From Thraustochytrium sp. TN22 (lineage: Eukaryota > Sar > Bigyra > Thraustochytrida > Thraustochytriidae), in the NCBI GenBank assembly GCA_013306675.1, contig JABLUY010000110.1:1-64000 (forward strand): a DNA stretch of 64,000 nucleotides, read 5' to 3'. Positions 24,756-34,376 of the stretch are shown one piece after another; position 1 is the first letter of the stretch, and the number at the start of each line of letters is the position of its first letter. The notes under the pieces were generated by a model, which saw only the letters and a program-made list of their open reading frames with translations, did no database searches and was not told the origin of the DNA. The translations under genes were made by a program, and so were the position numbers.

Positions 24756-26063
24756 TTAGCCGAGCTGCTTGCGGGAAGACTTGAGGTCGCCGGCAACAAA
24801 GGACTCGTAAAAGCCGAAGATCTCCTCCTTGGTGAGCTCGCCGCCGAGCTCGTAAAAGCCCCCATTGTCGGGGATGTCAAGAATGACGACGGCGGTGGAG
24901 GCGTGGAGCTTCATGCACATGTCGCCGTTGCAGAGCGTGCGGACCTCGTCCTTGGCACTGTCGAGGTGGCAGAGGGAGCGCACGCGGTCGGTGAGGCCGT
25001 CGCCCGGGGGTGCGACGAGGAAGAGCATGGGCTCCTTGCCCTCGGACTTGACGCGGCCAGTGTGCTCCTCGGCGACCGAGGTGAGGATAGCCTCGAACTG
25101 GGCGCGCGTGGAGTCGGACTCCTTGTCCATGAGAATGACCATGGCCGGCATATCGTTGATCTCGCCGGCGCCCTGGGAGAGCGTGACCACGGGCTTGGGC
25201 GCCCAGGGGAACTCGAGGCCCTCCGGGTCGTCGTCGACGTAGCCGCGCAGCGCCTTGTTGACGACGTTGAGCTCGCTGTCCAGCATGATGGCAGTCGGGA
25301 TGCCCTCCACGCCGAAGTGGGAGCTGAGCTTCTGCTTGCGCTCACGGTCCGCAAAGGGCACGGCGAGCCAGGGCATGGAGCCGAAGTAGCCGTCGAAGGC
25401 GCCCTGGTCGCGGTCCGAAGACACGAAGACGACCTCCCAGGGCTTGTCCTGGGCCTTGAGCTTGTTGTAGAGCTCGATGAGCTTGGGAGTGAAGCCTCGG
25501 CACGGCGGGCACCAGTGCGCGCTAAAGTAGAGCGTGATGTACTTGCCCTCGGCCTGCAGGTCCTCGAGCTTGACCGTATCGCCGTTCTGGTTGATGAAGC
25601 CGTCGCCCAGCGCATCAGCCAGCGTGGGCGGCGCCCACGGGAACTGCTCGCCCTCGGGGTCCTCCTGCACGGCCTCGCGGCCGTCCGTCGAGTACACCTC
25701 GCCGGTCTCGCCGTCCACCAGGGCGAGCGTGGGGATGCCGCTCACCTTGAGCTTGCGCATGAGCTTGTTGCGGCGCTCCGAGTCGCTGTACGGGATGGCC
25801 AGCCACGGCATGGTCCCGTAGTAGTCCCTGAACGAGTCCTCCTCGCGGTCCGCGGACAGCAGCACCACCTCGAAGTCCTTGCCGGCCTTTTCCAGCTTGC
25901 CGTACAGCTCCACGAGCCGCGGCGTGAACGCGTGGCACGGCCCGCACCACGACGCGCTCGCGTAGATGGCCACCACCTTCTTCCCCTTGAGCGCGTCGCG
26001 CGTGCTGACCGTCGTCTCGCCCGACAGCAGCTCCTCGCCCACGAGCTCCACGAGCGCCGCCAT
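24756..26063 (-). CDS. NXN: Nucleoredoxin
   Basis: A 435-residue multi-thioredoxin-fold oxidoreductase; the start is the Met at 26063, although the frame is open to 26111. It has two complete active sites: WCGPC at 39-43 in KKVVAIYASASWCGPCHAF and WCPPC at 184-188 in LYFSAHWCPPCRGF. Each is followed by the nucleoredoxin-type SADREEDSF / SSDRDQGAF and GTMPWLAIPY / GSMPWLAVPF segments. The third, C-terminal thioredoxin-like domain has no CxxC but retains scattered Cys. Length equals human NXN (435), which has one WCPPC site; plant nucleoredoxins commonly carry two. Role: disulfide reduction in the cytosol or nucleus, protecting antioxidant or signalling targets. No signal peptide or retention motif. 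Divergent from CTC1. Confidence 0.93.
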   Translation of the reverse strand: MAALVELVGEELLSGETTVSTRDALKGKKVVAIYASASWCGPCHAFTPRLVELYGKLEKAGKDFEVVLLSADREEDSFRDYYGTMPWLAIPYSDSERRNKLMRKLKVSGIPTLALVDGETGEVYSTDGREAVQEDPEGEQFPWAPPTLADALGDGFINQNGDTVKLEDLQAEGKYITLYFSAHWCPPCRGFTPKLIELYNKLKAQDKPWEVVFVSSDRDQGAFDGYFGSMPWLAVPFADRERKQKLSSHFGVEGIPTAIMLDSELNVVNKALRGYVDDDPEGLEFPWAPKPVVTLSQGAGEINDMPAMVILMDKESDSTRAQFEAILTSVAEEHTGRVKSEGKEPMLFLVAPPGDGLTDRVRSLCHLDSAKDEVRTLCNGDMCMKLHASTAVVILDIPDNGGFYELGGELTKEEIFGFYESFVAGDLKSSRKQLG

Positions 26064-26770
26064 CTCGCCGATCTGATCCGCCGCCGCGGGCCTCGCCACC
26101 AGCACCAGCACCAGCAGCAGCGACGAGAGCGCGGCCGGGGAGAGAGGAGAGGAGAGCGGGCTGGGACCTGGCCGCCGCCGCGTTGCCGCGCTCCGCCCGA
26201 CCTCGCTCGCGAGTTCGAGGTTTGCGTCTCCGCGGCGTCCTCGGGACGCGGTGCAGCGCTCTCAGACGCGGTGCAGCGCTGAGAGCGCCGTCATGATCCG
26301 CGCCTGCTCCTCCCCTGTTCTCCGGCCGCGCGCCGCCGCGGCCGGCTCCCGCGCGCGGGGGGCGGCGGGCGGCGGGCCGCGGGCCGGCTCCCGCGCGCGC
26401 GCGCGCGAGCGCGCGCGAGCGCCGCGAGCCGGCCGCCGCGGGCCGCGCGCCGCGGGACCCGGCGCGCCGCGCATCCGCGGGAGCCGAGTTTAGGACGCGT
26501 ACGAAACGGTTGTGCGGGGCGCGCGGACGCCGCGTTCGGAACGTTTCGAGGGGAGGAACGTTCGGAACGGCGCTCCCTTTTTCAAATGCGGCGGCGACTC
26601 AAGTTCATTTGAAAAGCAAAGCAAAGTTCAAACGGCGAGGTTAGCAACCTGGAGGCGGCGGCGCGGCCCCGGCTCGCGCGGCGGCGCGGCGGCGCGGCAG
26701 CGGCGGGCGCGGCGCGGGAGGGAGGCATGCGCAGCGGGCGGCCGCGCGCGCCAGCCACGCGCGAGCGGGG
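26064..26770. promoter_or_regulatory. Bidirectional promoter region, nucleoredoxin / CTC1
   Basis: 707 bp with an imperfect tandem GCGGTGCAGCGCT (26250-26281), a long alternating GC run (about 26389-26425, potential Z-DNA), paired GAACG elements (26530-26575) and GGC triplets before the CTC1 start. No coding call is made here. Confidence 0.45.
26389..26425. repeat. Alternating (CG)n-rich purine/pyrimidine run
   Basis: Nearly pure alternating CG with two GAGC interruptions, in the shared promoter of two divergent genes. Confidence 0.75.
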
Positions 26771-29700
26771 ATGCAGGATGGGGATGCGCGCGCGAGCGCC
26801 GCGCTCGAGCGCGCAAGGAGGCGCTGCGGAACGCTGCTGCGCGGGGACGCAGGCGCGGGGGAACAGCCGCACGCGAAGAGGGCGAGGCGCGACGTAGAGG
26901 AGCGGGACAGGGATGACGTGGTCGCAGAAAGGCTCGTTCAGGTGCTGCGGGAGGATGGCAGGCAGGACGAGGTGGAGGCCGCGACCTGCAGCCTGGCCGA
27001 CGCGATGCAGGGGCTCGCCAAGGGCGCACTGGTGGTGCTCTTGGGCGTCGGGCCCGTGCGCGAGGGCGCGCCCGTTGTGGCGCGCGATGCGTCCGTGGCG
27101 AACGTGCGCGGCGGCGCGGTGCTGCAAATGGCCAGCGGGCACCGCTGCGTCGCGGCCGTGCTCTCGGAACGCGCGCGCCGGAAGCTGGTCGCCGCATGGC
27201 CCTGCGGCGACCACGTGCCCGTGGTCGTTCCGGCGGCCGCCTACGTGGTGCGGGAGCTGTGGCAACCCAGGCCGGAGGCCGGTCTGCTGGGCGCCCCGCG
27301 GCCTGCCGACATTGCAGACCTCGACGACCCGGCCGACCTCCCCTGGGCCGACTACCCGGCCCAGACGGAGCAAGGAGACTGCACGCTGCACGGCCGGTAC
27401 CTGGAGATCGACGACCTCGCAGTGGCCGTGCCTCCGCCTGTCGTCAAGGACGACGGTCGCGACCTGGCGTGGCGCGTCCTGGCCGTCAGCCCCGCCATCC
27501 GCGCGCGGCGCCACCACGCGCCTTACTTCCTCGTGCACGCGTGGGACGACGACAGCGACACGGAACGCTTTCTCGTGCTCAAGGGCGGCCTTGAGGCGCT
27601 GGGCGCCGTGCTGCGGCCCGAGGACGAAGTCCGCCTCGATCCAAGCGCTGTGGAGGCCGCACGCACGCACCGCCTGGCACAGGACGCGCGCAACAAGCCG
27701 TACCACGTGCTGACGGACCCGGCGCTCGTGCGCGTCCGCCCGCGGCACCCTGACGACACCGCATTGACGCTGCCGCCCGCCGTGCCGGCCGCGGCCCGCG
27801 AGCAGCTGTCGGCAGAGTGCACCTACATGGGCGTCGTGACCCGGCGCCTCGGCGCCTTTGTGCTCGAGCTCGACGGCGCCGTCAAGGTCTTTCTCACGCA
27901 TGTCCCGCCGCCCGCCGCTGGCCGCGGGCTCTGCATCGGCGCGACCCTGCGGCTCGACCGCGCCTTCCGCCTCTACGTGCATGGGCGCTTCGAGGGCCTC
28001 GTGCTCTCGATGCGCAGCTCCATCTCCGTGCTCGCTTTCGCGCCATCGCCCACCGCAGCACAGCAGCCTGGCTACTGCCTTCGCATCAGCCCGTCGCAGC
28101 AGAAGCTGCTGCCCCCCAACCTGGACGGCCTCACGGCGTTCTGGTTCCTCGACAGCCTGCGGCAGCTGGCCGCCAAGCTTTCCGCCGACGTGATCCGGAA
28201 CGTGACCGTCTTCCAGGACATGCGCGACGTTCTGCTCGGCGTGACGCGCGCCGAGGCTGGTTCGCTGGACCTGCCGCCGCCGCCTCCTCCGCGCGATGTG
28301 TGGACCGAGTTCATGCTGGCGGAACCGCTCGGCCTGGCGGGCCAGGCGTGGCTCGAAGCGAATGGCAAACCGGCCGCCGCGCCCTCCCGCCTGCCCGTGT
28401 TTCCCTCGCTGCTCGCCATCAAGCAGGGCGCCTGCCGGCACGTGGAGGCACATGGCATGCGCAGGCTGCCCGAGTCGCGGCTCGGGCTCATGGACATGCA
28501 CGGGGAGAGCCATTGTACCATTCTGGACGCCGCCGAGGCCGCGGGCTCGTACGGGCAGCCCGTGCTCGTTGTGGGCTGGGTCGGGACATCTGCAACGACC
28601 GGCCAGCTGGCGCTGCGAGACTGCTCCGGCTCCATCGAGCTGCGACCTACGCCGGCGCTGCGGCGCGCGCTGCACGAGGCCCAGGGGGACGACGGCCCGC
28701 GTCGCGGCAGCGGCGGCGATAGCGACAAGAATGTGACGCTCCGAATGGCACGGCGGTCTTCACCGGTGCCCCTGGCGCTCTCGCCGTGCGCTGTCGTCGT
28801 GGAGGCCTTGCACGTGCGCAAGCAGGGCGACCTGCGCATGACGCGCCAACCGGCCCCGGCGATGCGGCTCTGGGACAGCCAGTTCGTCGAGATGCGAGCG
28901 GGCCGCGACGCCGTCTTTCGCATGTACCTCGAGGCGCCCGAAGCCAGCTACGTGCGCTTGGGCCGTGCCCAGGACGCCCCTGCCGTCGACAGGCAAGACG
29001 GCGGGGCGCCTGCGCCTGCGGAGGCGGCGTCCACAGAGGCCCTTGACGCCATGCTCGCGTCCACAACGCTGCCGCGACGCCTCACGCACGATTCGAGCGT
29101 GGTGGAGGTTGTCTTGAGGTTCTGGTCGCCCAAGCTCAAGTACACGGTGGTCACGTGCCGCTCGGGAGCCTTCCCCTTCTTTTGGAACCTGCTTGCCGTG
29201 GGGCATTCGTACCGCGTGACGGCGCTGCGCGCGACTTCGGGCGCGCCGGTCTCGAACGCGTCCAGGACCTATGCCGCGACGGCCGCCACGCACTTTGAGC
29301 CGCTCAGCGCCTCTCTGAGCCGCGGCATGCACGAGCTCTTCTGGAGCACGCACGGCGACGTCGGCCTGACGCTGAACAAACCCATTAGAGTCGAGCGGGT
29401 TTTTTCGCGCAGCCCCAGCGCGCGCGCGCTTTGGTCCGTGACGGGCGTCGTGTCCAGTGTGTCACTGCGGGAGCCGCGGCACCCACAAGCCGCTGCCTCG
29501 ACCTCGACCTCGACCTCGACCTCGTCGCGCGCCGTGCTCGATCCGCCACCACTGCTGGCGCGATGCACGGGCATCTTTCTGGAGCTCCGCGACGTCTCGG
29601 CGCCGGTCGTCATTGGTGTCTACGTGACGGACGTTGCCCGCGTGCACCTGCCGCCGGGCGCACTCCGCATCGGCTCGCGTCTCGTGCTGTATAACCCGGA

Positions 29701-30616
29701 GCTCGTCGTTCAGGGCCAGAGCGTGTACCTGCGGCTCGCGACGACCTCGAGCCTCGAGGTGCTGAGCACCCTGGACGCCGAGGCGGAGGCGCTGCCCGCG
29801 CCGGACCTGCTTGGACAGATTGCCCCCCAGGCGCTGGCGGAGGTGCTGCGCCGCGGCCTGGAGAACCCGCTCAAGATCGACTTCGCCAAGATCAACTGCC
29901 TCTTGGCGCAGGTCGCCTATGTGCTCGTGGAGCGCCGGTGCGCGCTATGCGGCTGGAGCCTCAAGGAGAGCGCGGTCTGCCCCAAGGGCTGCACGGTGGC
30001 CGCCTCGCGCCGCGCCTGTGTCCTCATGATCAAGACGGCGCTCACCGTGGACGACGGCACGGGCCAGGGCCAAGTCTACCTGGACGGGCCACTCGCCGCG
30101 ACGGCGCTTGGCCTCGACAATGCCGCGGACGCTGCCCTCTTGCACAAGCTCTCGTCTACGGCCGCCGCCGCTGGGAAGCTTGAGTTCCAGGCATCTGCTC
30201 TCGATGTGAGCGCCTTGGATGGCGCCAGCGACCTGAACCAGGCCGTTGCAGTGGCGAACGCTGCTCCGGTGTGGGACCTGCGTTTCGCGCAGCGCAAGCC
30301 AGCTCGCGTGGCGAACCCAAAGGCGGCCTTCCAAGACCTTGTCGTATCGCGCGTCTATGGGGAGTCGCGCCGCTTCGACCTCTTTTGCAAGTGCAAGCAC
30401 AACCTGCGGGGTGGCCGCGCTGGCGAGCAGACCATGTTTCGGGCGGACCAGGCGTACTTTGCGCCCATCTCTGTGGGCGGCACCACAGTCAAGACCGCGA
30501 ACCTGCCTAGACTCGTTTTGATTGGCCTGCACGTGGAGCCTATGGCAGATTGCGCCGCCGCCGCGCGGGCCCTCCTGGGACGACTCCAGAAGGCCAAGGC
30601 GGGTGAGCAAACGTGA
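26771..30616 (+). CDS. CTC1: CST telomere complex subunit CTC1
   Basis: A 1281-residue multi-OB-fold protein. CTC1 with STN1 and TEN1 binds single-stranded telomeric DNA, ends telomerase action and recruits Pol-alpha-primase. The strongest match is the C-terminal third. A four-Cys zinc ribbon (C1057, C1060, C1070, C1074 in CALCGWSLKESAVCPKGC) is followed by LTVDDGTGQGQVYLDGPLAA and TALGL, paralleling human CTC1's zinc ribbon and [20 protein letters not shown]. Earlier OB-like strands are visible in VLVVGWVGTSATTGQLALRD and in CTGIFLELRDVSAPVVIGVY. Length is close to human CTC1 (1217). The N-terminal region is weakly conserved, as in all CTC1 proteins. Alternative: another RPA1-like OB protein. 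Intronless. Divergent from nucleoredoxin, convergent with the MoxR gene. Confidence 0.8.
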   Translation: MQDGDARASAALERARRRCGTLLRGDAGAGEQPHAKRARRDVEERDRDDVVAERLVQVLREDGRQDEVEAATCSLADAMQGLAKGALVVLLGVGPVREGAPVVARDASVANVRGGAVLQMASGHRCVAAVLSERARRKLVAAWPCGDHVPVVVPAAAYVVRELWQPRPEAGLLGAPRPADIADLDDPADLPWADYPAQTEQGDCTLHGRYLEIDDLAVAVPPPVVKDDGRDLAWRVLAVSPAIRARRHHAPYFLVHAWDDDSDTERFLVLKGGLEALGAVLRPEDEVRLDPSAVEAARTHRLAQDARNKPYHVLTDPALVRVRPRHPDDTALTLPPAVPAAAREQLSAECTYMGVVTRRLGAFVLELDGAVKVFLTHVPPPAAGRGLCIGATLRLDRAFRLYVHGRFEGLVLSMRSSISVLAFAPSPTAAQQPGYCLRISPSQQKLLPPNLDGLTAFWFLDSLRQLAAKLSADVIRNVTVFQDMRDVLLGVTRAEAGSLDLPPPPPPRDVWTEFMLAEPLGLAGQAWLEANGKPAAAPSRLPVFPSLLAIKQGACRHVEAHGMRRLPESRLGLMDMHGESHCTILDAAEAAGSYGQPVLVVGWVGTSATTGQLALRDCSGSIELRPTPALRRALHEAQGDDGPRRGSGGDSDKNVTLRMARRSSPVPLALSPCAVVVEALHVRKQGDLRMTRQPAPAMRLWDSQFVEMRAGRDAVFRMYLEAPEASYVRLGRAQDAPAVDRQDGGAPAPAEAASTEALDAMLASTTLPRRLTHDSSVVEVVLRFWSPKLKYTVVTCRSGAFPFFWNLLAVGHSYRVTALRATSGAPVSNASRTYAATAATHFEPLSASLSRGMHELFWSTHGDVGLTLNKPIRVERVFSRSPSARALWSVTGVVSSVSLREPRHPQAAASTSTSTSTSSRAVLDPPPLLARCTGIFLELRDVSAPVVIGVYVTDVARVHLPPGALRIGSRLVLYNPELVVQGQSVYLRLATTSSLEVLSTLDAEAEALPAPDLLGQIAPQALAEVLRRGLENPLKIDFAKINCLLAQVAYVLVERRCALCGWSLKESAVCPKGCTVAASRRACVLMIKTALTVDDGTGQGQVYLDGPLAATALGLDNAADAALLHKLSSTAAAAGKLEFQASALDVSALDGASDLNQAVAVANAAPVWDLRFAQRKPARVANPKAAFQDLVVSRVYGESRRFDLFCKCKHNLRGGRAGEQTMFRADQAYFAPISVGGTTVKTANLPRLVLIGLHVEPMADCAAAARALLGRLQKAKAGEQT

Positions 30617-30899
30617 ACGTTGTTGATGCAGGCAAATGTGAATGGAATCGATTTGTGCTCTTCTTCGGCTTGCCTCCGCTGCAACAGGCGCAGCACGCAG
30701 CGCACGAAGAGACCGACGTGTCGCCTCACCTGTGCTCCAAAGTACTTTAGAAAATCTTACAATGATATGCGAGTGGCCCGAGACCCGAAAGCGGAACCAG
30801 GTAAAGCGTCTCCAGCCCCTTTTTCCGGCGATGAAGCAGAATGCAAACATGCTAGGATCTGCGCTTCGCCGCCGGAGGTGAGGTGATGTTACGTACGAC

Positions 30900-33413
30900 T
30901 CACAAAATGTCCTCGGTGGGCTGCTGCATGGAGAGACGCCAAATTAGGGAATTGTACATGGCGCTAATGCCCGAAAAGCGCTGAAGCATCTCCATTTGCT
31001 CGCCCTTGCGGCCCGAGGCGTCAAAGAACTTCTCGTTTTCGTCGACCTGGCGGCGGTCTACAATGGTGACGCCCTTGCGATCGAGATCGAAGAAGGCAGC
31101 GAAGCGAGAGCCGCCAGTGCGGCGGCTGATGGTGTCGAGAACCGGCGGGCACTGCTGGAAGCCAATGAAGACGGTGTGCGTGGCGATGCCCTGGTCAATG
31201 GCCGCCCGGATCTGGTTGCGGATGAGCAGGTCGCCCGAGGTGGGCTTGCCGTCCGTGATGAAGAGGATGTGCTGGTCGCTGGCGCCAACGCGACCCGCGC
31301 CGACGCCCGTCTTGGCGCGGCGTGAGACGCCGCGCGCGAGGCTGAACTCCTCGAGCGCCAGCTCAAAGGCCGCCTCGTAGTTGGTCTTGCCGGAGCACAC
31401 CACCTCCCTGGAGTGGCGCAGCACGTCATCGTACTGGCGTGTGAAAAAGCGGTTGTCGGCACCGTAGAAGCCGCGCGCGTCGGTGTCAAAGTCCGCGTAG
31501 CCCACGCGCATCTTCTTGCGGCGCGCCAGGTCGATGACGCTCGCGCACACGAGCGAGCACCAGTCTGCCCACATGCCGTCCATGGAGGCGGAGGTGTCAC
31601 GCAAAATAACGAGGCGGCCGCCGGCGCCCGTGCGCGTGCGGCGCTGCGCGCGCGGCAAGCGCGGCGTGGGCGCGTCGAGCCAGGAGGCGAGGTCCGTCGG
31701 GTCGGCCTCGAACATGCCGCCGAGACGGCGGCCTGAGGTCCACCCGCGCGGGACGCCGCCCTCGTGCAGCTGCTCGCTGGCGCTGCCGCGCTCGATGTCC
31801 CCACGCAGCGACTGCATCATGGGCTCGATGTTGTGCGTCTGCGCGATCATCTCGAAAAGCGCCCGCCGCTGCGGGTCGTACTCGGACTGCGAGCGCGCCG
31901 CCTTGACGGTCTTCTCCTTGGGCCCGCGCGTCGGGACGAAGTCCGGGTCGTCCTCGTCGTTGGCGTGGCGGCCCATGTCCGGGTCATCCACGTCCAGGGA
32001 GTGTCCCTCGGGCGCCGGCTCGTCCGCGTTTTCCTTGGCACCGATTTGGATGCTCGGCGGGTCGTCTCGGTACTCGTCAACACCGGCATACTTGTCCTCA
32101 CCGGCCGGGAAGTCTCCGGCGCGCTCATCGCCCGGCACCGGCATGGGCTCTGCTTCGTCGTCGCCCTCGCCATCTTCGCCACCACCAGCCGTGGCTCCAT
32201 CCGCGCCCTGAGGGCCCGCACCCTTGTCGCCGGCCTGATCGGAACCCTCCCCCGCGTCGCCGTCCGCGCCCGGCCCGTCAACGCCAGCGCCAGCGCCCGA
32301 GGAGGGCGGTGGCGGCGGCGGCGTCTGCGCGCCGCCGTTCGAGCTTTCATCCTGGTAGCGACGCACAATATCCTGAATGACCTTATCAATCTGCGCATGC
32401 ACATGCGGGGGCACGCGGAAGGTGGTCAGGTAGCGCAGCACGCGCAGGTCCGCCGGCTCGCATTTGGTGCGGCCGTCCAGCACGGCGTTCGCTTTCATGA
32501 CGCGCACGGCCTTGACCAAGAAGGTGCGGTCCGACAGCAGCGAGTTTGACTCGTCCAGCTTAAACTTGCCGCGCAGCGCACGCAGCAGCGAGATGAGCGC
32601 TTGCTTGGCCGGCTCGCCCAGCTCCACCGAGGGCACGAGCCCGCACGCCTCTTCGAGCCCCTCTCGGCCCAGGGCGCTCCTCACCGTGCGCGCGCCGTCA
32701 CCGTCCTGCGCGGCGCGCGGCAGCCCGTACAGGTCAATGACCTGCTCAGCCGCAGTCCAGTCGCCCTTTTGCACGAGCCCCGAGGCCCGCACTTGCAGCG
32801 TGAAGCGATCGAGGTTGGCCGGGTCCAGCGGCTCGGCGTAGTACGCGTCGTCCGTGGCCGGGTTGCTGCTGGCAAACGCCGAGTACAGCGGCAGGCGCTC
32901 CTGCGAGTCGCCGAACTTGCGCTCGTTCAGAATGCGCAGCAGCACGTTGAGCGCCTCGCCCGGCGCGCGGCTAATGTCGTCTAGCACGCAGATCTCCGAG
33001 GTGAGAATGCCGCCGCGGATGATGTCCTGGCGGATGACCTCGCCGCCGGACGCCTCGTCGCGGCTGCGCACGATGACGCTGTCGCCAACGAGCTCCGCCA
33101 GCCGCGTGTCGCGGTGCATCTGATACATGAAGACCTTGAGCCCTGTGCACTCGCTGATAATCTCCGACATCATCGTCTTGGCCACGCCCGGCGGGCCCTC
33201 CAGGTACACGTGCTCCTTGGCCAGCAGCCCCAGCAGCATCGCCTCCTTCACGTCCGCGTGCCCGACCACGTGCTCGTCCAGCGCCCCTCGCAGCCCGCGC
33301 AGCGCCGCCGCCGTGCGCTGCGCGTCATCGCTGCCGCTCGCCGCCGCCGCCGACCCCAGCCAGCGCGCGCCGCCGCGCCGCAGCGCCGCGCGCGCCAGAC
33401 CGCCCGCCAGCAT
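30900..33413 (-). CDS. MoxR-type AAA+ ATPase fused to a VWA domain, organelle-targeted
   Basis: An 837-residue protein from the Met at 33413. The first 25 residues (MLAGGLARAALRRGGARWLG...) are Arg/Ala-rich without acidic residues, a typical mitochondrial presequence. The AAA+ module follows with Walker A GPPGVAKT (73-80) and Walker B CVLDDI (142-147), in a MoxR-type context. A long acidic Gly/Asp/Glu linker (about 360-480) leads to a VWA domain (from about 600) with a MIDAS motif DTSAS (606-610) and later ITDGKPTSG. The linker arrangement recalls magnesium-chelatase D and CobS/CobT-like machines. Bacterial MoxR-VWA pairs remodel or insert metals into enzymes and are normally separate genes; here they are one polypeptide. 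Probable role: ATP-driven maturation of an organellar metalloenzyme. Divergent from EXO84. Confidence 0.87.
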   Translation of the reverse strand: MLAGGLARAALRRGGARWLGSAAAASGSDDAQRTAAALRGLRGALDEHVVGHADVKEAMLLGLLAKEHVYLEGPPGVAKTMMSEIISECTGLKVFMYQMHRDTRLAELVGDSVIVRSRDEASGGEVIRQDIIRGGILTSEICVLDDISRAPGEALNVLLRILNERKFGDSQERLPLYSAFASSNPATDDAYYAEPLDPANLDRFTLQVRASGLVQKGDWTAAEQVIDLYGLPRAAQDGDGARTVRSALGREGLEEACGLVPSVELGEPAKQALISLLRALRGKFKLDESNSLLSDRTFLVKAVRVMKANAVLDGRTKCEPADLRVLRYLTTFRVPPHVHAQIDKVIQDIVRRYQDESSNGGAQTPPPPPPSSGAGAGVDGPGADGDAGEGSDQAGDKGAGPQGADGATAGGGEDGEGDDEAEPMPVPGDERAGDFPAGEDKYAGVDEYRDDPPSIQIGAKENADEPAPEGHSLDVDDPDMGRHANDEDDPDFVPTRGPKEKTVKAARSQSEYDPQRRALFEMIAQTHNIEPMMQSLRGDIERGSASEQLHEGGVPRGWTSGRRLGGMFEADPTDLASWLDAPTPRLPRAQRRTRTGAGGRLVILRDTSASMDGMWADWCSLVCASVIDLARRKKMRVGYADFDTDARGFYGADNRFFTRQYDDVLRHSREVVCSGKTNYEAAFELALEEFSLARGVSRRAKTGVGAGRVGASDQHILFITDGKPTSGDLLIRNQIRAAIDQGIATHTVFIGFQQCPPVLDTISRRTGGSRFAAFFDLDRKGVTIVDRRQVDENEKFFDASGRKGEQMEMLQRFSGISAMYNSLIWRLSMQQPTEDIL

Positions 33414-34328
33414 CGCCTCAGCGCCGCCCTGCGGATTTGCAGGCGGCCGCCTCCGCCTCGGCGCCCTCGACCTCGAGCTCGACGTCGAGCTCGACCTCGA
33501 GCTTGACCGCGCTCTGCGAGACCGCCGCCTGCGGCGTTCTGCGCTCGGCGCCGGCGGCGACGGCGGCGCCGGCGGCACAAAGTTGCTGCCAGTGCAGAGC
33601 TAGCTGCCTGGCGGCCTGCCTGCCTGTACAGGTACAGAGCGAGCGTCGGCGAAGGCGTCGTGCCGGTGGGAGGAGCGATTGCTCTGGCAGCGTCGTTGAC
33701 CGTGAGCGCGTGAGCGGTCGCAGCAAGCGCAGCTGTCACTCGTCGGCGACGGCCTTGGTGTGGTGATAGGGTACCACCCACCATTGTCACAGGTTTGCAG
33801 GGAACGAACGAAGTTGCACGGCTGCGCGACTCGGAATCGTCTCTTTCCGATGCACAGGCAATCTGCGCCTCGACAGACAAGCGACACTCTACACTCCGCG
33901 CACCGCTGAGTCCTCTCTAGCCCGCCCTCGGACCCTTCCCCGCCGAGGTCCACGCAGGCCACGTTACAGATGTGACGTCAAGCTCGTCGTCAAGCTCGTC
34001 ATCGCGATGGTCCAACAGGACGACGTCAACGTCTTCGACCTCCCCGAGGATTGCTTCACTTCACTGGCACCCCGCGCCCAAAGCCTCGGGCGTGCAGGTC
34101 GCCGCGGCTCTGCATGTCGCCGCGGCTCTGCATGTCGCCGCGGCTCTACAGGTCGTCGCGGCTCTGCAGGTCGCCGCGCTCGTCGTCGCCCGGCGCTCGT
34201 AGGCGGCGTCCGGCTCCCCGTGCGGTGACGGGTGCTACGACTAGTACTGGTCCCCGCACGACGACTACCCGCCGGCGGCGCCCAAGGCGCAGAACCGCGA
34301 GCGGCGGCCCTCGGGCGCGCGGCGCGGC

Positions 34329-34359
<31 letters not shown>

Positions 34360-34376
34360 GGCGGCGGCGCGGCGGC
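33414..34376. promoter_or_regulatory. Divergent intergenic region, MoxR-VWA / EXO84
   Basis: 963 bp. It includes an 18-bp tandem repeat (34095-34185), a GAGCTCGA-rich stretch (33470-33505) and GGC triplet/pentamer tracts before the EXO84 start. The MoxR frame extends into this region, but the extra residues are Arg/Ser low complexity. Confidence 0.45.
34095..34185. repeat. 18-bp tandem repeat, about five copies
   Basis: Unit GTCGCCGCGGCTCTGCAT, degenerating toward the 3' end (CATGTCGCC, CAGGTCGTC, CAGGTCGCC variants). Confidence 0.9.

Noticed and set aside
24299-24784. Plus-strand frame with polyPro, polyAla and polyAsn
   Set aside because: Translation of a compound trinucleotide repeat; no conserved segment on either side.
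24711-26282. 523-residue plus-strand frame opposite nucleoredoxin
   Set aside because: Mirror of the nucleoredoxin codons; the minus strand carries two exact WCxxC active sites.
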